A stretch of 64,000 bases of DNA from Methylococcaceae bacterium UBA6146 (GCA_002422395.1 DIUY01000030.1:1-64000); one strand, 5' to 3'; counted from the stretch's first letter, positions 54,901-63,877 are shown. Made by a program: numbers and translations. Notes: generated by a model not told the origin, from the letters alone.

Positions 54901-55317
54901 GCGTTTGGTCAAGTCAAAATCTTTAACCCATTGTGCCAATAGCGTACCGTTTTCGGTTATTTCCAAATACGGCTGTAGCTCTTTGGCCAATTGCTCCTCA
55001 TAGCTAAATGGATAGCTTTCGGCGTACTCCTCGACAAAAAAATCAAACGGGTTGATGACCGTCATATCGGCAATGACTTCAACCTCGACGCTGAGTGTGC
55101 GGCATTTTTCAGGGAACACCACGCGCGCCAAAATATTGCCGAAAGGGTCTTGCTGCCAGTTGATGAAATGCTCCTTAGGCTCGATGCGCAGGCTATAGCC
55201 TTTAATCGGTGTGCGGCTATGCACCGCCGGACGCAAACGGAACACATGGGGTGACAGGGATACCGCCCGATCAAAATGGTAGATGGTTTTGTGACGGAGG
55301 GCCACTTTAATGGTCAT
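51919..55317 (-). CDS. Large transglutaminase-like protein with DUF2126
   Basis: This 1132-aa protein has Transglut_N and a transglutaminase core in the first about 290 residues (Cys in KRSGSCRDSAWLLVQILRHL, His in DLHAWTEVYIPGAGW, Asp in IGLDPTSGL), followed by a long DUF2126 region to the C-terminus (YISTAYEDSFYYLW, VRLGTEKFMLDGRHTGTGGG, ELRAFEMPPHARMSL and YHVAHPGGRSYDAFPVNSFE). It is the promoter-proximal gene of the minus-strand run, 61 bp ahead of the ATP-grasp/alpha-E fusion. The function is unknown beyond the predicted peptide-bond chemistry of the cluster. Confidence 0.93.
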   Translation of the reverse strand: MTIKVALRHKTIYHFDRAVSLSPHVFRLRPAVHSRTPIKGYSLRIEPKEHFINWQQDPFGNILARVVFPEKCRTLSVEVEVIADMTVINPFDFFVEEYAESYPFSYEEQLAKELQPYLEITENGTLLAQWVKDFDLTKRTINDFLVDVNRALFLAISYNIRMEVGIQSCEETLTKRSGSCRDSAWLLVQILRHLGLAARFVSGYLVQLTADIKSLDGPSGPEQDFTDLHAWTEVYIPGAGWIGLDPTSGLLAGEGHIPLACTPNPASAAPVSGATDKCEVEFEFSNTVERLYEDPRVTKPYTDEQWYAIDALGQQVDRQFIADDVKLTMGGEPTFVSVDDMEGDEWNTHADGAHKRERAQELTKRLRDVFAKGAMLHYGQGKWYPGEPIPRWQYGIFWRKDGTSVWRNPALLADINKNYDYTAQHALLFIQQLTQHLGVKQNYISTAYEDSFYYLWQEGNLPENINPLKSNLKDPIERKALTKLLNADLGQPAGFALPLKWNWFAQNWQSGPWDFRRGQMFLIPGNSPMGLRMPLNSLPWVAPDKRDTQEPQSLFADLPELGDYYGEVTRRYSHLEEKPNEHPEIVGQEPGDVATPHVEVPHTAVCVEPRDGRLHIFMPPLTLLEHYLELIAAIEATAAKLAMPVVLEGYEPPRDYRIERLMVTPDPGVIEVNIHPSKSWQELVDKTTILYEQAFQVRLGTEKFMLDGRHTGTGGGNHITIGAETPTDSPLLRRPDLLRSLVTYWQHHPGLSYLFSGMFIGPTSQAPRVDEGRDEKLYELEIAFQQMPEGEVPAPWLVDRLLRHLLTDITGNTHRAEFCVDKLYSPDSATGRLGILELRAFEMPPHARMSLVQMVLLRSLIAWFWREPYKHDLIRWGTELHDRFMLPHYVREDMKHVAKDLQRAGYGFEMEWLEPFFEFRFPRYGTTLVDDMELELRFAIEPWHVLGEEVSSTGTARYVDSSVERVQVKVTGFTEGRYVLACNGRRLPLRSSKRKGEYVAGVRYRAWQPPSALHPTISPHVPLVFDVIDTWNGHAVGGCTYHVAHPGGRSYDAFPVNSFEAEARRITRFWDYGHTPGVVIRPPLSASPAEPSDKPLVNKFVVTDAAPRPMAPPPEELSEEYPFTLDLRHKNR

Positions 55318-55825
55318 AATCGTTTTTCCTTGCCTATTTAAAGAAGTTGCTTAAAGATATTGCGAATTTCCGTGCATAAAAACGGCCAAAGTCAATTGTA
55401 CATAAAGCACAGGCGGATTTTGAACCTTTTTACGCCGTAGTTTGGCAGTTTATAGTCATTTTTAAGTAACTCATGAGAGTAATTAAAGGTTGTTATGCCA
55501 TCTTATTCGGCTTTCCGGTCAAGTGCATAGCGATCCACAATTAATGTAATTTATCGTCCTATCCTCTCTTTTATGAAGGGTGTCTATTATATTAAGCAAA
55601 CACTGTACCAAATAGGTGTCCTTTAAATGCTGCAATAACCAGCGGTTAGTTTTTATTTTTACCGCTTACAAACAACGGCGCCAGGCAAGTCAAAGCGTCT
55701 GGCCCACTTTATTCTCATGCCATAGATGTCAGCGCCGGAGTGGCCCGATTGCACCATAACAGCCACTTAGGTGGTTTGAAGGTTTGTATACGGTGCAAAC
55801 AAACCAATGGCTCGTAGGGGAAAAA
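55318..55825. other. Divergent AT-rich spacer of the Anbu cluster, left part
   Basis: About 500 bp upstream of the large transglutaminase gene. It must contain its promoter. I find no supported gene here; a very short frame at 55495 (11 codons) is not called. Confidence 0.5.
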
Positions 55826-55960
55826 ATGCAGTTAAGAACAAAAACACTAGTTATCAAGGTATTACAGTATTTAAAGGATGTTGGTATGATACGTGCTTGT
55901 TTATTTTTACGCATTCATCGGCGTGTCCCACCTCCTCGTGCAATAGCTGCTTTTAAATAA
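55826..55960 (+). CDS. Possible small basic protein (44 aa)
   Basis: This 44-codon ORF has a good ribosome-binding site (GTAGGGG, about 6 bp before ATG), and its stop is followed at once by an intrinsic terminator (55962-56005). The product would be strongly basic (MQLRTKTLVIKVLQYLKDVG, then RIHRRVPPPRAIAAFK), with a tri-proline near the end. The frame stays open upstream to about 55760, so an upstream TTG or GTG start is possible. I recognise no family. It could be a leader peptide, a small regulator or a substrate of the adjacent ligase cluster; all are guesses. It may also be a chance ORF. Confidence 0.4.
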   Translation: MQLRTKTLVIKVLQYLKDVGMIRACLFLRIHRRVPPPRAIAAFK

Positions 55961-55961
55961 A

Positions 55962-56005
55962 GCGCCAACGCGTTACCTGCATTTATCGGGTGGCGCGTTT
56001 TTTTT
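55962..56005 (+). terminator. Intrinsic terminator after the small ORF
   Basis: GCGCCA (55962-55967) pairs with TGGCGC (55991-55996); G and eight T residues follow (55998-56005). It shows that a plus-strand transcript ends here, about 420 bp before the ATP-grasp gene. Confidence 0.65.
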
Positions 56006-56423
56006 GTCCGCTGATAAGTGGGCTGTAATTAGCACTTATGCCGCCCCTACGATGTCAAAAAACGGGTCAGACGATTTAAAAAAGCGGTTCACGTTTGACC
56101 CTCACCTGATACCCTGTTATTGGCGCACCTTATTGATGCGGCATAACACCAAAACAGGGCGCACAGAAATAGGCCGTCATTTATTAACGGTAATAATCCA
56201 TATAAGATGGTTTTGGTATCAAAACTGTTGTAAAAGATAACTTAAAAAGCGTCAGACACATTGATATTTTGCCTTGTAGAGCAAGACGATAGCGTTGCTT
56301 ATAATCTTTGGCCATTAACGGTTAAATCGCCAATACTGGATTTTATTTGAGCGCTATGGTTTGTGGGCATGGCATAGTTCATGCTGTATTTAATTTAAAA
56401 TTAATACTTAATTGTAAAAAGCC
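56006..56423. other. Leader of the split ATP-grasp/alpha-E operon
   Basis: About 420 bp, AT-rich. It should contain the promoter for the ATP-grasp gene. The motif TTTTGGTATCAAAA at 56211-56224 equals part of the dispersed palindromic repeat (34874-34887). A 78-codon frame (56004-56240) overlaps the T-run of the terminator and is not supported. Confidence 0.5.
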
Positions 56424-57875
56424 ATGAAATCAATCTGGGAAAATTATAAAACCGATATTGCTTACGATGAACTGATGCATTCAGAGTTTCAGCCGCGTCC
56501 AGTCAGTCATGGGCTATGCCAATATTTAAATTCACTGAAAAAAAACGATATTGACAAACGTAAAATGGCTGCCGAACTGGCAATCATGGAAATGGGCATT
56601 ACCTTTACCGTTTATAGTGATGAAGGCAATATCGACCGGGCTTGGCCGTTTGATATTATCCCGCGGATTATTGATGCCCGCGAATGGCGGATTATCGAAA
56701 AAGGTTTAAAGCAGCGTCTGACCGCATTAAATTGTTTTATCAGTGATGTTTACGGTGAGCAGAATTTCATCAAAGAAGGCAAAATCCCCAGCGAAACCAT
56801 CAATAGTTCCAAGAATTTCCGCAAGGAATGTGTCGGCATGAAACCCCGTCACTCCGTGTGGGCCAATATTTGCGGCACTGATTTGGTGCGTGACAAGAAC
56901 GGCATCATGTATGTGTTGGAAGACAATTTGCGCGTTCCGTCCGGGGTTTCCTACATGCTGGAAAACCGCGTCATCACCAAGCGGGTGTTCCCTGAACTGC
57001 TGCAAGGCATCAATATCTTGCCGATAGACGATTATCCCACCCAGTTGCAGGACATGTTGTCCTCTATCGCTCCGCACCATAATGGCAAACCGCAAATTGT
57101 GGTGCTAACGCCAGGCATTTACAACTCGGCTTATTTTGAACACGCCTATTTAGCCCAGCAAATGGGGGCGCAACTGGTTGAAGGCAGCGATTTGGTGGTT
57201 AAGCAGGACGACTGCGTGTACATGCGCACGGTTGAAGGCTTGGAAAAAGTCGATGTCATTTATCGGCGCATAGATGATGATTTTCTTGATCCTGAGGTCT
57301 TTCGGAAAGATTCCGCCTTAGGCGTGCGCGGTTTGATGCGGGCATGGAAAGCGGGTAACGTTGCTTTGGCAAACGCACCCGGCGCCGGTGTTGCCGATGA
57401 TAAGGTCGTGTATGCCTATGTGCCGGAAATGATCCGTTATTATCTGAATGAAGAGCCGATCCTGCCGAACGTGCCGACTTATCTGTGCAGCAACAAAGAC
57501 GACATGGCCTATGTGCTAGAGCATTTGGCGGAACTGGTGGTGAAGCCGGCCAATGAGTCAGGGGGGTATGGCATGTTGGTGGGGCCTCATGCCAGCGCCA
57601 AACAAGTTGAGGCGTTCCGTAAAGTCATTCAAGCCGACCCACGCAATTACATTGCCCAGCCTACGCTGTCAATTTCTACGGCGCCCACCTTGTGCAAAGG
57701 CAAACTGGAACCCCGTCATATCGACCTGCGGCCATTTATTTTACAAGGCGAAAAAACCTTTGTGACGGCGGGGGGGTTAACCCGGGTCGCTCTGAAGAAA
57801 GGCTCGCTAGTGGTCAATTCGTCGCAAGGCGGCGGTAGCAAAGACACTTGGATTATTAATATGGAGGGGCGCTGA
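56424..57875 (+). CDS. Circularly permuted ATP-grasp ligase (stand-alone copy)
   Basis: This 483-aa ligase of the CP_ATPgrasp family (DUF404/DUF407) is homologous to the N-terminal half of the 49278-51857 fusion. Matching blocks are VVLTPGIYNSAYFEHAYLAQ, DVIYRRIDDDFLDPEVFRKD, GNVALANAPGAGVADDK, VVKPANESGGYGMLVGP and the terminal GGGSKDTWIINM. It would use ATP to form an amide bond; the substrate is unknown. It overlaps the alpha-E gene by 1 bp (TGATG), so the two are coupled. Confidence 0.94.
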   Translation: MKSIWENYKTDIAYDELMHSEFQPRPVSHGLCQYLNSLKKNDIDKRKMAAELAIMEMGITFTVYSDEGNIDRAWPFDIIPRIIDAREWRIIEKGLKQRLTALNCFISDVYGEQNFIKEGKIPSETINSSKNFRKECVGMKPRHSVWANICGTDLVRDKNGIMYVLEDNLRVPSGVSYMLENRVITKRVFPELLQGINILPIDDYPTQLQDMLSSIAPHHNGKPQIVVLTPGIYNSAYFEHAYLAQQMGAQLVEGSDLVVKQDDCVYMRTVEGLEKVDVIYRRIDDDFLDPEVFRKDSALGVRGLMRAWKAGNVALANAPGAGVADDKVVYAYVPEMIRYYLNEEPILPNVPTYLCSNKDDMAYVLEHLAELVVKPANESGGYGMLVGPHASAKQVEAFRKVIQADPRNYIAQPTLSISTAPTLCKGKLEPRHIDLRPFILQGEKTFVTAGGLTRVALKKGSLVVNSSQGGGSKDTWIINMEGR

Positions 57876-58828
57876 TGTTATCCCGCTCGGCTGAACGCCT
57901 GTATTGGCTTGCTCGTTATATGGAGCGCACTGAAAACACCGCCAAGCTGGTCAGTGTGCATATGAATTTGCTGATGGACTTGCCTAAAGGCGTGGAAATG
58001 GGCTGGCAGCAACTTATCAGTATCAGCGGCTCAGAACAGAAATTCTATGCGGCCAACAAATTGGAGAATGAGCGTAATGTCACCCGGTTTTTGTTGACCG
58101 ACCCCAGTTATTCAGGCTCATTGTTTTCATCATTGTCTGCGGCCAGGGAGAATATCCGCACCACCCGGGAATTGTTGCCCGACGAAGCGTGGGAACAGGT
58201 CAATGAAATGTACCTCTTTGCCAAAAACAATTTGGACGCCATTTCAAACCGCAGCAGCCGGATAGCCTTTCTTAACGAAATCCTCAGGGGTTGCCAGCGC
58301 TTTACCGGCCTGTTATCGGGTTATATGAGCCATCACCATCCGTACCGCTTTATCCGTTTGGGCAGAAACCTTGAACGTGCGGATATGACCAGCCGTATCT
58401 TGGATTTGGCCTCATTGCTGTTGTCCGAATCGCGTAGTGACGAATTGCGCCTTTACGAAACCATTTTGTGGATGAACATCCTGACCGCGCTGAATGCGTT
58501 GCTGATGTATCGCCAGCACGTCCGTAGCCGGATTAAAGGCGACGATGTGCTGAATTTTTTATTGTTGGATAAAACCTTGCCCCGGTCAATCAGTTGCTGT
58601 CTGGTGGAAATTTCCGATTGCCTTAACCAGTTGCCCAATCATGATGGACTGCCTGAAAAGCTGGTGGAACTTGAGCGTTATGTGCAAGCGATTGACACCC
58701 ATCAAACCACGCAATTGCAACTGCGCGGCATTCTCGATGATTTGCAAAACAAACTAGGCGAATTGCACCAACAAATCGCCGAAAATTGGTTTTTAAGGAT
58801 GGCGTCCGAGCAAGGGCAGGGCGGGTAA
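57875..58828 (+). CDS. Alpha-E domain protein (DUF403), stand-alone copy
   Basis: This 317-aa all-helical protein of the alpha-E family starts MLSRSAERLYWLARYMERTE, followed by conserved ARENIRTTRELLPDEAWEQV, PYRFIRLGRNLERADMTSRI and NFLLLDKTLPRSISCCL. It is the usual partner of the circularly permuted ATP-grasp ligase. A GGAGG ribosome-binding site lies within the end of the upstream gene. The biochemical function is not established. Confidence 0.94.
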   Translation: MLSRSAERLYWLARYMERTENTAKLVSVHMNLLMDLPKGVEMGWQQLISISGSEQKFYAANKLENERNVTRFLLTDPSYSGSLFSSLSAARENIRTTRELLPDEAWEQVNEMYLFAKNNLDAISNRSSRIAFLNEILRGCQRFTGLLSGYMSHHHPYRFIRLGRNLERADMTSRILDLASLLLSESRSDELRLYETILWMNILTALNALLMYRQHVRSRIKGDDVLNFLLLDKTLPRSISCCLVEISDCLNQLPNHDGLPEKLVELERYVQAIDTHQTTQLQLRGILDDLQNKLGELHQQIAENWFLRMASEQGQGG

Positions 58829-58895
58829 GGATAGGGCATGAAATAATTTCGGTGACATCACCTGCCAGTCGTAATCTTCACCGAGCAGCCATTTT

Positions 58896-61800
58896 TTAGC
58901 CGCTAACCGTAACTTTGCTCAAGCCGCCGTTGAGCGGGCCAACCTGAATCCTAGTGCCGATGCGTTCAGTCATTTCCTGCACATGGGAAATCACCCCGAC
59001 TTTACGGCCTAAAGATTGCAGGCTATCCAACGCATCCATTGCCATCCGTAGCGTGTCGGCATCCAGGCTACCGAAGCCTTCGTCGATGAACAGCGATTCC
59101 ACCCTGACCCGATTGGATGATAAGGAGGCCAAACCCAGCGCCAATGCCAGCGACAACAAAAACGATTCGCCGCCGGACAGCGAATGCACCGAGCGGATTT
59201 CATCGCCCATGTCCTGATCCACCACCTGTAAAGCTAAGGTTTCTTTAACCCGTTCGAGGCGGTATCGGCGGCTGAGGTCTTTTAGATGTTGGTTGGCGTA
59301 GCCCAACAAAATATCCAGTGTCAGTTGCTGGGCAATGTTGCGGAATTTTTTACCATCCGCTGAACCTATCAGTTGGCTTAATTTGCTCCAAGTGTCATTC
59401 ACCACAGTCTGGGTAACAATGCCCGCCTGTAAATCAGCACAGTGTCTCAGGCGTTCCTCATCACTACGGAGCTGGAAATTCAGTTCTGTGTGCTGGTTTT
59501 GCAAGACACTTGATTGTGTTTGCAGTTCATGCAGTTGTTGCTGCAAATTTTCTGGCGATTCCAGCGAAGACCGGGCTGACAGATGACGTTCGCATTGTTG
59601 GCGCCGCTCGTTGAACACGGCCTGCGCTTTTGACAAGGCCTGTTTGATTGCGTCCAAGGCTTGGCGTTCGGCGGTTAGCCACGCATTGTCATGGGATAAA
59701 TACTGCCGTAATTGTGCCAGGTCCAGTGGTTGGTCGGCGTTTTCTGTCCCATTAAAGTGTTCCAGCCAAGCAGAAAACATTTGCTCGCTGCCGGCAAGCA
59801 GGACTTTTCGGGATTCCTGCAAGGCCAACGTCTGGGCTAGGGCTTCGCGGCAAGTGGCCAATTTTGTCGCCCATTGCTGGGTTTGGCTGGTCGCGGCGTT
59901 TAAGCAGTCTTTCGCTTCGGCCAGGCGCGTTTCCAATTCCGCTTCGACGTCTTTTACCGCACGGCCTGCAAACAACGTTGCCCGTAGCTGTTGCTTTTGC
60001 ACCAAATCCCCGTCGATAGCCGCAAACGCCGCTTGCGCATGGGCGGTATCTGTTATGGCTTGTTGCAGCTGTGCCTGAAGGCCCGTTATCTCAGCCGTTA
60101 AAACCGCAATCTGATGTTTCCCTTGCTGCATCCGGGTCTGATGGTCTTGCCAGCTTACAGCCTGTTGTTGGCAATGCTGCTGATAGATTGCTGGTGTTTT
60201 GCGCCATGCTTGCCGCCAATCGGCCTGTGCGAAGGCCGCATTAAGCTCATTCAGATGATGTTCTAACTGAAGCTTTATGGACTGGTGTTTCTCATTGGCC
60301 ATGCTGAGTTTGGTTTGCGCTTCCTGCCATGTTGCAGACGCCAAATTCAGTTGCTGTTGGGCTTTAGTTTGTTGGTCGAGCTGGCTGTCCAGCGCCTGAC
60401 GGGCATTGTCCCGCAGGCCATTCGCCGCCGTCATCGCTTTAAGGCTTCGCAGGGCACTGTTTTGCTCAGTTTCGGCACTGTGAATTTGTTCGCCAAACCA
60501 GGCGTCGACAAGTGTTGTGGCAAAGTCGGCAAGTTCGCTGGCTATGGGTTGCGCTTGCCAGTGCACTTTTTTTTGCTGGATCGTTTTAGCCAGGGTTTCT
60601 AGCTGTGTTTGCAGTTCTTGGCACTGTTGGTCTATTTGCTTGATTTCAAGCTGTGCGCGGTCTTCTTGCTGTTCAGCGTGTTTGCGTTGCTGTTGGCAAG
60701 CTTCAACTTCGCGCTCGAGAGCGGCCAATTGGTCACGAAACGGATGGTGTCCGGCAGCAAACGGGTGATCTTTGGCTCCGCAGACCGGACAGGCATCACC
60801 GGCTTGCAAATTGGCACGCATTTTTTCCACGCTGTCGCTACAGGTAAGGCGCAACAACGCCAGCATTTTGACGGCCTGTTCATGGCTGGCAACCAGTGCT
60901 GGCAGTGCTTGCCGGATGTCTGCCAGTAACGCCACTTGCTCTTGTTTGCGCTGGGAAAGGTGTTGCAGTTTATTTTTGTGGGTGTGTTGATCTGCCTGTA
61001 GGTGTTGGAGCGCCTGCCACTGGCTTTCAGCTTGGCGTAATTGTTCCAGACGCTGTTGCTGACGGGTGTGTGCCGTGGTCAGCGCATTGGCATCAAATTT
61101 CGCCGCCGCAACCGTTGCTGCTTGGTAAGCTTCTTTAGCTGCGGTTAAAACCGTCACAATGCCGTTCAGACGGTGTTGGGCGGTTTGCATGTCATGCCGG
61201 CCTTGCTGTACCCTTTTTTCCGCCGAAGTCTGTTGGTTAGCTGCCTCGTCAAGCTGGGTGAGGCTGGCATTTGCTTGGTTTAGCAAAGACTCCCAGCGTG
61301 GCCATTGTGTGCCCAATGCTTCAAGGTGCGCCTGTCGTTGCAACCAATCTTGGGTTTCCGCCAACACATCTTGGGAGTTTTGTCGGGCTTGTTGTTTGCA
61401 GATCAGTTCTTTTTCCAGTGCCTGTTGCTTTTGTCCGTTAGCGGCCAGAGTTTGTTGATGCTGTAAATGACTGGATCCCAGGGTGTTGATTTCGGTATCC
61501 AATGCGCGGGCCAAGGCAATGTTGGGGGCGGCCTGCAAACGCTGGTGTTCGGTTTGCTCCAGTTGCTCATGGGCTTGCTGTTGCAGGCTTTGGGCATTTT
61601 GTCCGGCTTGCTGGGCTTCAGCTAAGGCTGTTTCGGCCTGCCGCACTTTATCCCGTGCCGCCAGGCTCTCGCCAGCAAGCCGGTCCAGCTCCGCCAGCAA
61701 GGGCCGGGCGTCCTGCACCGACTCTACCTTGTGCAGATAGTCGCGGCGGGCTTGCGCCTGTTGATTGTCGGCCTGGCTTTTCACTGCAAGCGATTGGGCT

Positions 61801-62633
61801 TCATTTTCCATGTCTTGTAACGACTGATGTTGCCGATGCCACTGGAGATGGCCTTCTAACGTGGTTTTTTGCCGGGCTTGTTCGGTTAGGCTTTGATCCA
61901 GCGCTAGTTTTTGTGCTTCCAGTGCTTGCCGTGCTTCGGGTGCTAGCGGTTGTTGCTGGTTTAAGCGGTCAACCAGCCCGTCTAGAATTTGCCGTTCGCG
62001 TTTTGCGCGGTCATAGGCGCGGATGGAAATCCGGCTGTATTCATCAGTGCCGGTCAGGGTTTCCAATAAGATGGCGCGTTCATCATCCGGCGCTTTTAAA
62101 AATACGCTGAATTCGTTTTGCGCCAACAAAACTGCGCGGGTGAATTGCTCGAAACTTAAGCCCAGTATTTGGTGAATGGCGTCCAGCACTTCAGTTTTTG
62201 TGCCGCCGATGCGTTGTCCATCGGATAAACCGGCCAGCTCCATTTCACTGGCTTGCAATTTGCCGGTAATTTTGCCGCGTGCCCGGCGCACACTCCAACG
62301 GCTACGGTACTGTTTTTGGTCGTTGCCGATAAACTCGACTTCCGCGTACCCGTCAGCACAGCCACGCCGCAACAGATTGCGCACATCCTGCGGCGGCAAC
62401 GTTTCATCGCCCACATCGGGCAAGCGCACCCCTTGCCCGGGCGCTTGTTGCAGGCGCGGGGTCTTGTCGTACAACGCCAGACATAACGTATCCAGTAGGG
62501 TGCTTTTGCCGGCGCCAGTAGGGCCGCTGATGGCAAACAGGCCAGCCGAGACCAAGGGCGGCTGTTGGAAATCAATTGCAAATTCACCCGCCAATGACGC
62601 CAGGTTTTTTCCGCGAATCGCCAGGATTTTCAT
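58896..62633 (-). CDS. sbcC: SbcC, Rad50-like exonuclease subunit
   Basis: SbcC is an SMC-like ATPase that with SbcD forms a structure-specific nuclease cutting hairpins and processing breaks. It has 1245 aa. Walker A GPTGAGKSTLLDTL is near residue 37; two long Gln/Ala-rich coiled coils flank the zinc hook CPVC (DACPVCGAKDHPF, about residue 619); the ABC signature LSGGESFLLSLALALGLASL and Walker B SLFIDEGFGSLDADTL are near the C-terminus. Its ATG overlaps the sbcD stop by 4 bp. Confidence 0.96.
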   Translation of the reverse strand: MKILAIRGKNLASLAGEFAIDFQQPPLVSAGLFAISGPTGAGKSTLLDTLCLALYDKTPRLQQAPGQGVRLPDVGDETLPPQDVRNLLRRGCADGYAEVEFIGNDQKQYRSRWSVRRARGKITGKLQASEMELAGLSDGQRIGGTKTEVLDAIHQILGLSFEQFTRAVLLAQNEFSVFLKAPDDERAILLETLTGTDEYSRISIRAYDRAKRERQILDGLVDRLNQQQPLAPEARQALEAQKLALDQSLTEQARQKTTLEGHLQWHRQHQSLQDMENEAQSLAVKSQADNQQAQARRDYLHKVESVQDARPLLAELDRLAGESLAARDKVRQAETALAEAQQAGQNAQSLQQQAHEQLEQTEHQRLQAAPNIALARALDTEINTLGSSHLQHQQTLAANGQKQQALEKELICKQQARQNSQDVLAETQDWLQRQAHLEALGTQWPRWESLLNQANASLTQLDEAANQQTSAEKRVQQGRHDMQTAQHRLNGIVTVLTAAKEAYQAATVAAAKFDANALTTAHTRQQQRLEQLRQAESQWQALQHLQADQHTHKNKLQHLSQRKQEQVALLADIRQALPALVASHEQAVKMLALLRLTCSDSVEKMRANLQAGDACPVCGAKDHPFAAGHHPFRDQLAALEREVEACQQQRKHAEQQEDRAQLEIKQIDQQCQELQTQLETLAKTIQQKKVHWQAQPIASELADFATTLVDAWFGEQIHSAETEQNSALRSLKAMTAANGLRDNARQALDSQLDQQTKAQQQLNLASATWQEAQTKLSMANEKHQSIKLQLEHHLNELNAAFAQADWRQAWRKTPAIYQQHCQQQAVSWQDHQTRMQQGKHQIAVLTAEITGLQAQLQQAITDTAHAQAAFAAIDGDLVQKQQLRATLFAGRAVKDVEAELETRLAEAKDCLNAATSQTQQWATKLATCREALAQTLALQESRKVLLAGSEQMFSAWLEHFNGTENADQPLDLAQLRQYLSHDNAWLTAERQALDAIKQALSKAQAVFNERRQQCERHLSARSSLESPENLQQQLHELQTQSSVLQNQHTELNFQLRSDEERLRHCADLQAGIVTQTVVNDTWSKLSQLIGSADGKKFRNIAQQLTLDILLGYANQHLKDLSRRYRLERVKETLALQVVDQDMGDEIRSVHSLSGGESFLLSLALALGLASLSSNRVRVESLFIDEGFGSLDADTLRMAMDALDSLQSLGRKVGVISHVQEMTERIGTRIQVGPLNGGLSKVTVSG

Positions 62634-63877
62634 AAGTCGTCCTCAGCCGGTTCCAGCAGCAGCGTCTGAAAGGCTAGCAGCAACTCATTGGGCAAGGGGT
62701 TGCCATATTGGGTCTGGTAATGTTTTTGCAAAATGGCTTCCGGTTGCATCTGGCTTAAATCCCCCAAGACGTTGTCGGTGAGAACATCTTGACTGCTGTC
62801 CCCGCGCCGATAACTGGCATCGATACCGGCAAAACGCACCGGCTTGTCTTTTAAGGCATTTTCAATGGCTGTCCGTGCGCCGGGTTCGGGCGCATCATAA
62901 CGTATGCGCACTTCCACAAAAGGGTGTTGCTCTACCGGAATAGCTACATCAGGAAATGGCCAATCCGCCAGCGCTTCTAATACGTCAGCTAACGGTGCGG
63001 GCTGTGTGGGGATGCGCAACAATTCGACGGCTCTGGGGACGGGGATGGATGTGATGGACTTGAGGTGTGCGCCGTCCAGTTCGATGTGTATGACCTGATG
63101 ATGATAATGGGTTTCCGCAAATGACAGCGGTATCGGACTGCCGCTATAGCGGATCCACTCCTTGCCGCCGACCGCTTGGGCCAAGTGCAGATGACCCAAG
63201 GCCGCATAAGCGATACGTTCGTCAAACATGGCGGCGGACAGCATTTCCAGGCCACCAATCACAATGCGCCGTTCCGAATCTTGGGACACATTGCCGCCTT
63301 GCAAATGGCAATGCCCCAAGGCCACAATGGCTTGGTCGGGCTTGCGCTTGTCCAATGCGAATTGCAGCGTTTGCCGATACAGCGCCGCCACACCCGTCAG
63401 ATACGCCTCGCCCTCGCCTTCGACACGCGGCACATCGCCAGGCCGCAAAAAAGGTACGGCCAGACACCATGCTTTAAGCTGGTTATGGCGGTCATGCAAG
63501 GGTATAAGCAATTGCTCAAGGTTAATTTCACCCTGCGGGTTCCGCCGGGTTTGCCCCACCACTAGAGTGTCAAAAAAATCCAGCAAGGGCGACGGCGCTT
63601 CCAAACGGCTTGGCGAGTCGTGGTTGCCGGCAATCAGCACGATGCGCAAATGCGGCGCGGCCTCGCGTGCCGCTTGCAAGAAGCGGTACAACTGTTTTTG
63701 GGAGGCCGAAGAGGGGTTGGCGTTATCGAAAATATCCCCGCACACCAGCAACGCATCACTATCATTTGTTTGGATTTGCAATAACAGCCAATCCAAAAAG
63801 CATTGATGCTCGTAAGAACGGTCATAACCACGCAGATTTTGGCCTAAATGCCAATCTGAGGAATGCAGGATTTTCAA
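62630..63877 (-). CDS. sbcD: SbcD, Mre11-like nuclease subunit
   Basis: SbcD is the metallophosphoesterase nuclease of the SbcCD complex, about 415 aa. Phosphoesterase motifs are LKILHSSDWHLGQ, LLVCGDIFDNANPSS, IVLIAGNHDSPSRLE, IVALGHCHLQGG and AYAALGHLHLAQ. The start is a TTG at 63877 (LKILHSSDWHLG), after AGAGGGG on the minus strand; the longer frame to 63925 is less likely because relatives start MKILHTSDWHLG. It is the first gene of the sbcD-sbcC pair. Confidence 0.95.
   Translation of the reverse strand: MKILHSSDWHLGQNLRGYDRSYEHQCFLDWLLLQIQTNDSDALLVCGDIFDNANPSSASQKQLYRFLQAAREAAPHLRIVLIAGNHDSPSRLEAPSPLLDFFDTLVVGQTRRNPQGEINLEQLLIPLHDRHNQLKAWCLAVPFLRPGDVPRVEGEGEAYLTGVAALYRQTLQFALDKRKPDQAIVALGHCHLQGGNVSQDSERRIVIGGLEMLSAAMFDERIAYAALGHLHLAQAVGGKEWIRYSGSPIPLSFAETHYHHQVIHIELDGAHLKSITSIPVPRAVELLRIPTQPAPLADVLEALADWPFPDVAIPVEQHPFVEVRIRYDAPEPGARTAIENALKDKPVRFAGIDASYRRGDSSQDVLTDNVLGDLSQMQPEAILQKHYQTQYGNPLPNELLLAFQTLLLEPAEDDL

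Noticed and set aside
56004..56240. 78-codon open frame downstream of the small-ORF terminator
   Set aside because: It starts inside the terminator T-run, has no ribosome-binding site and no recognisable sequence.
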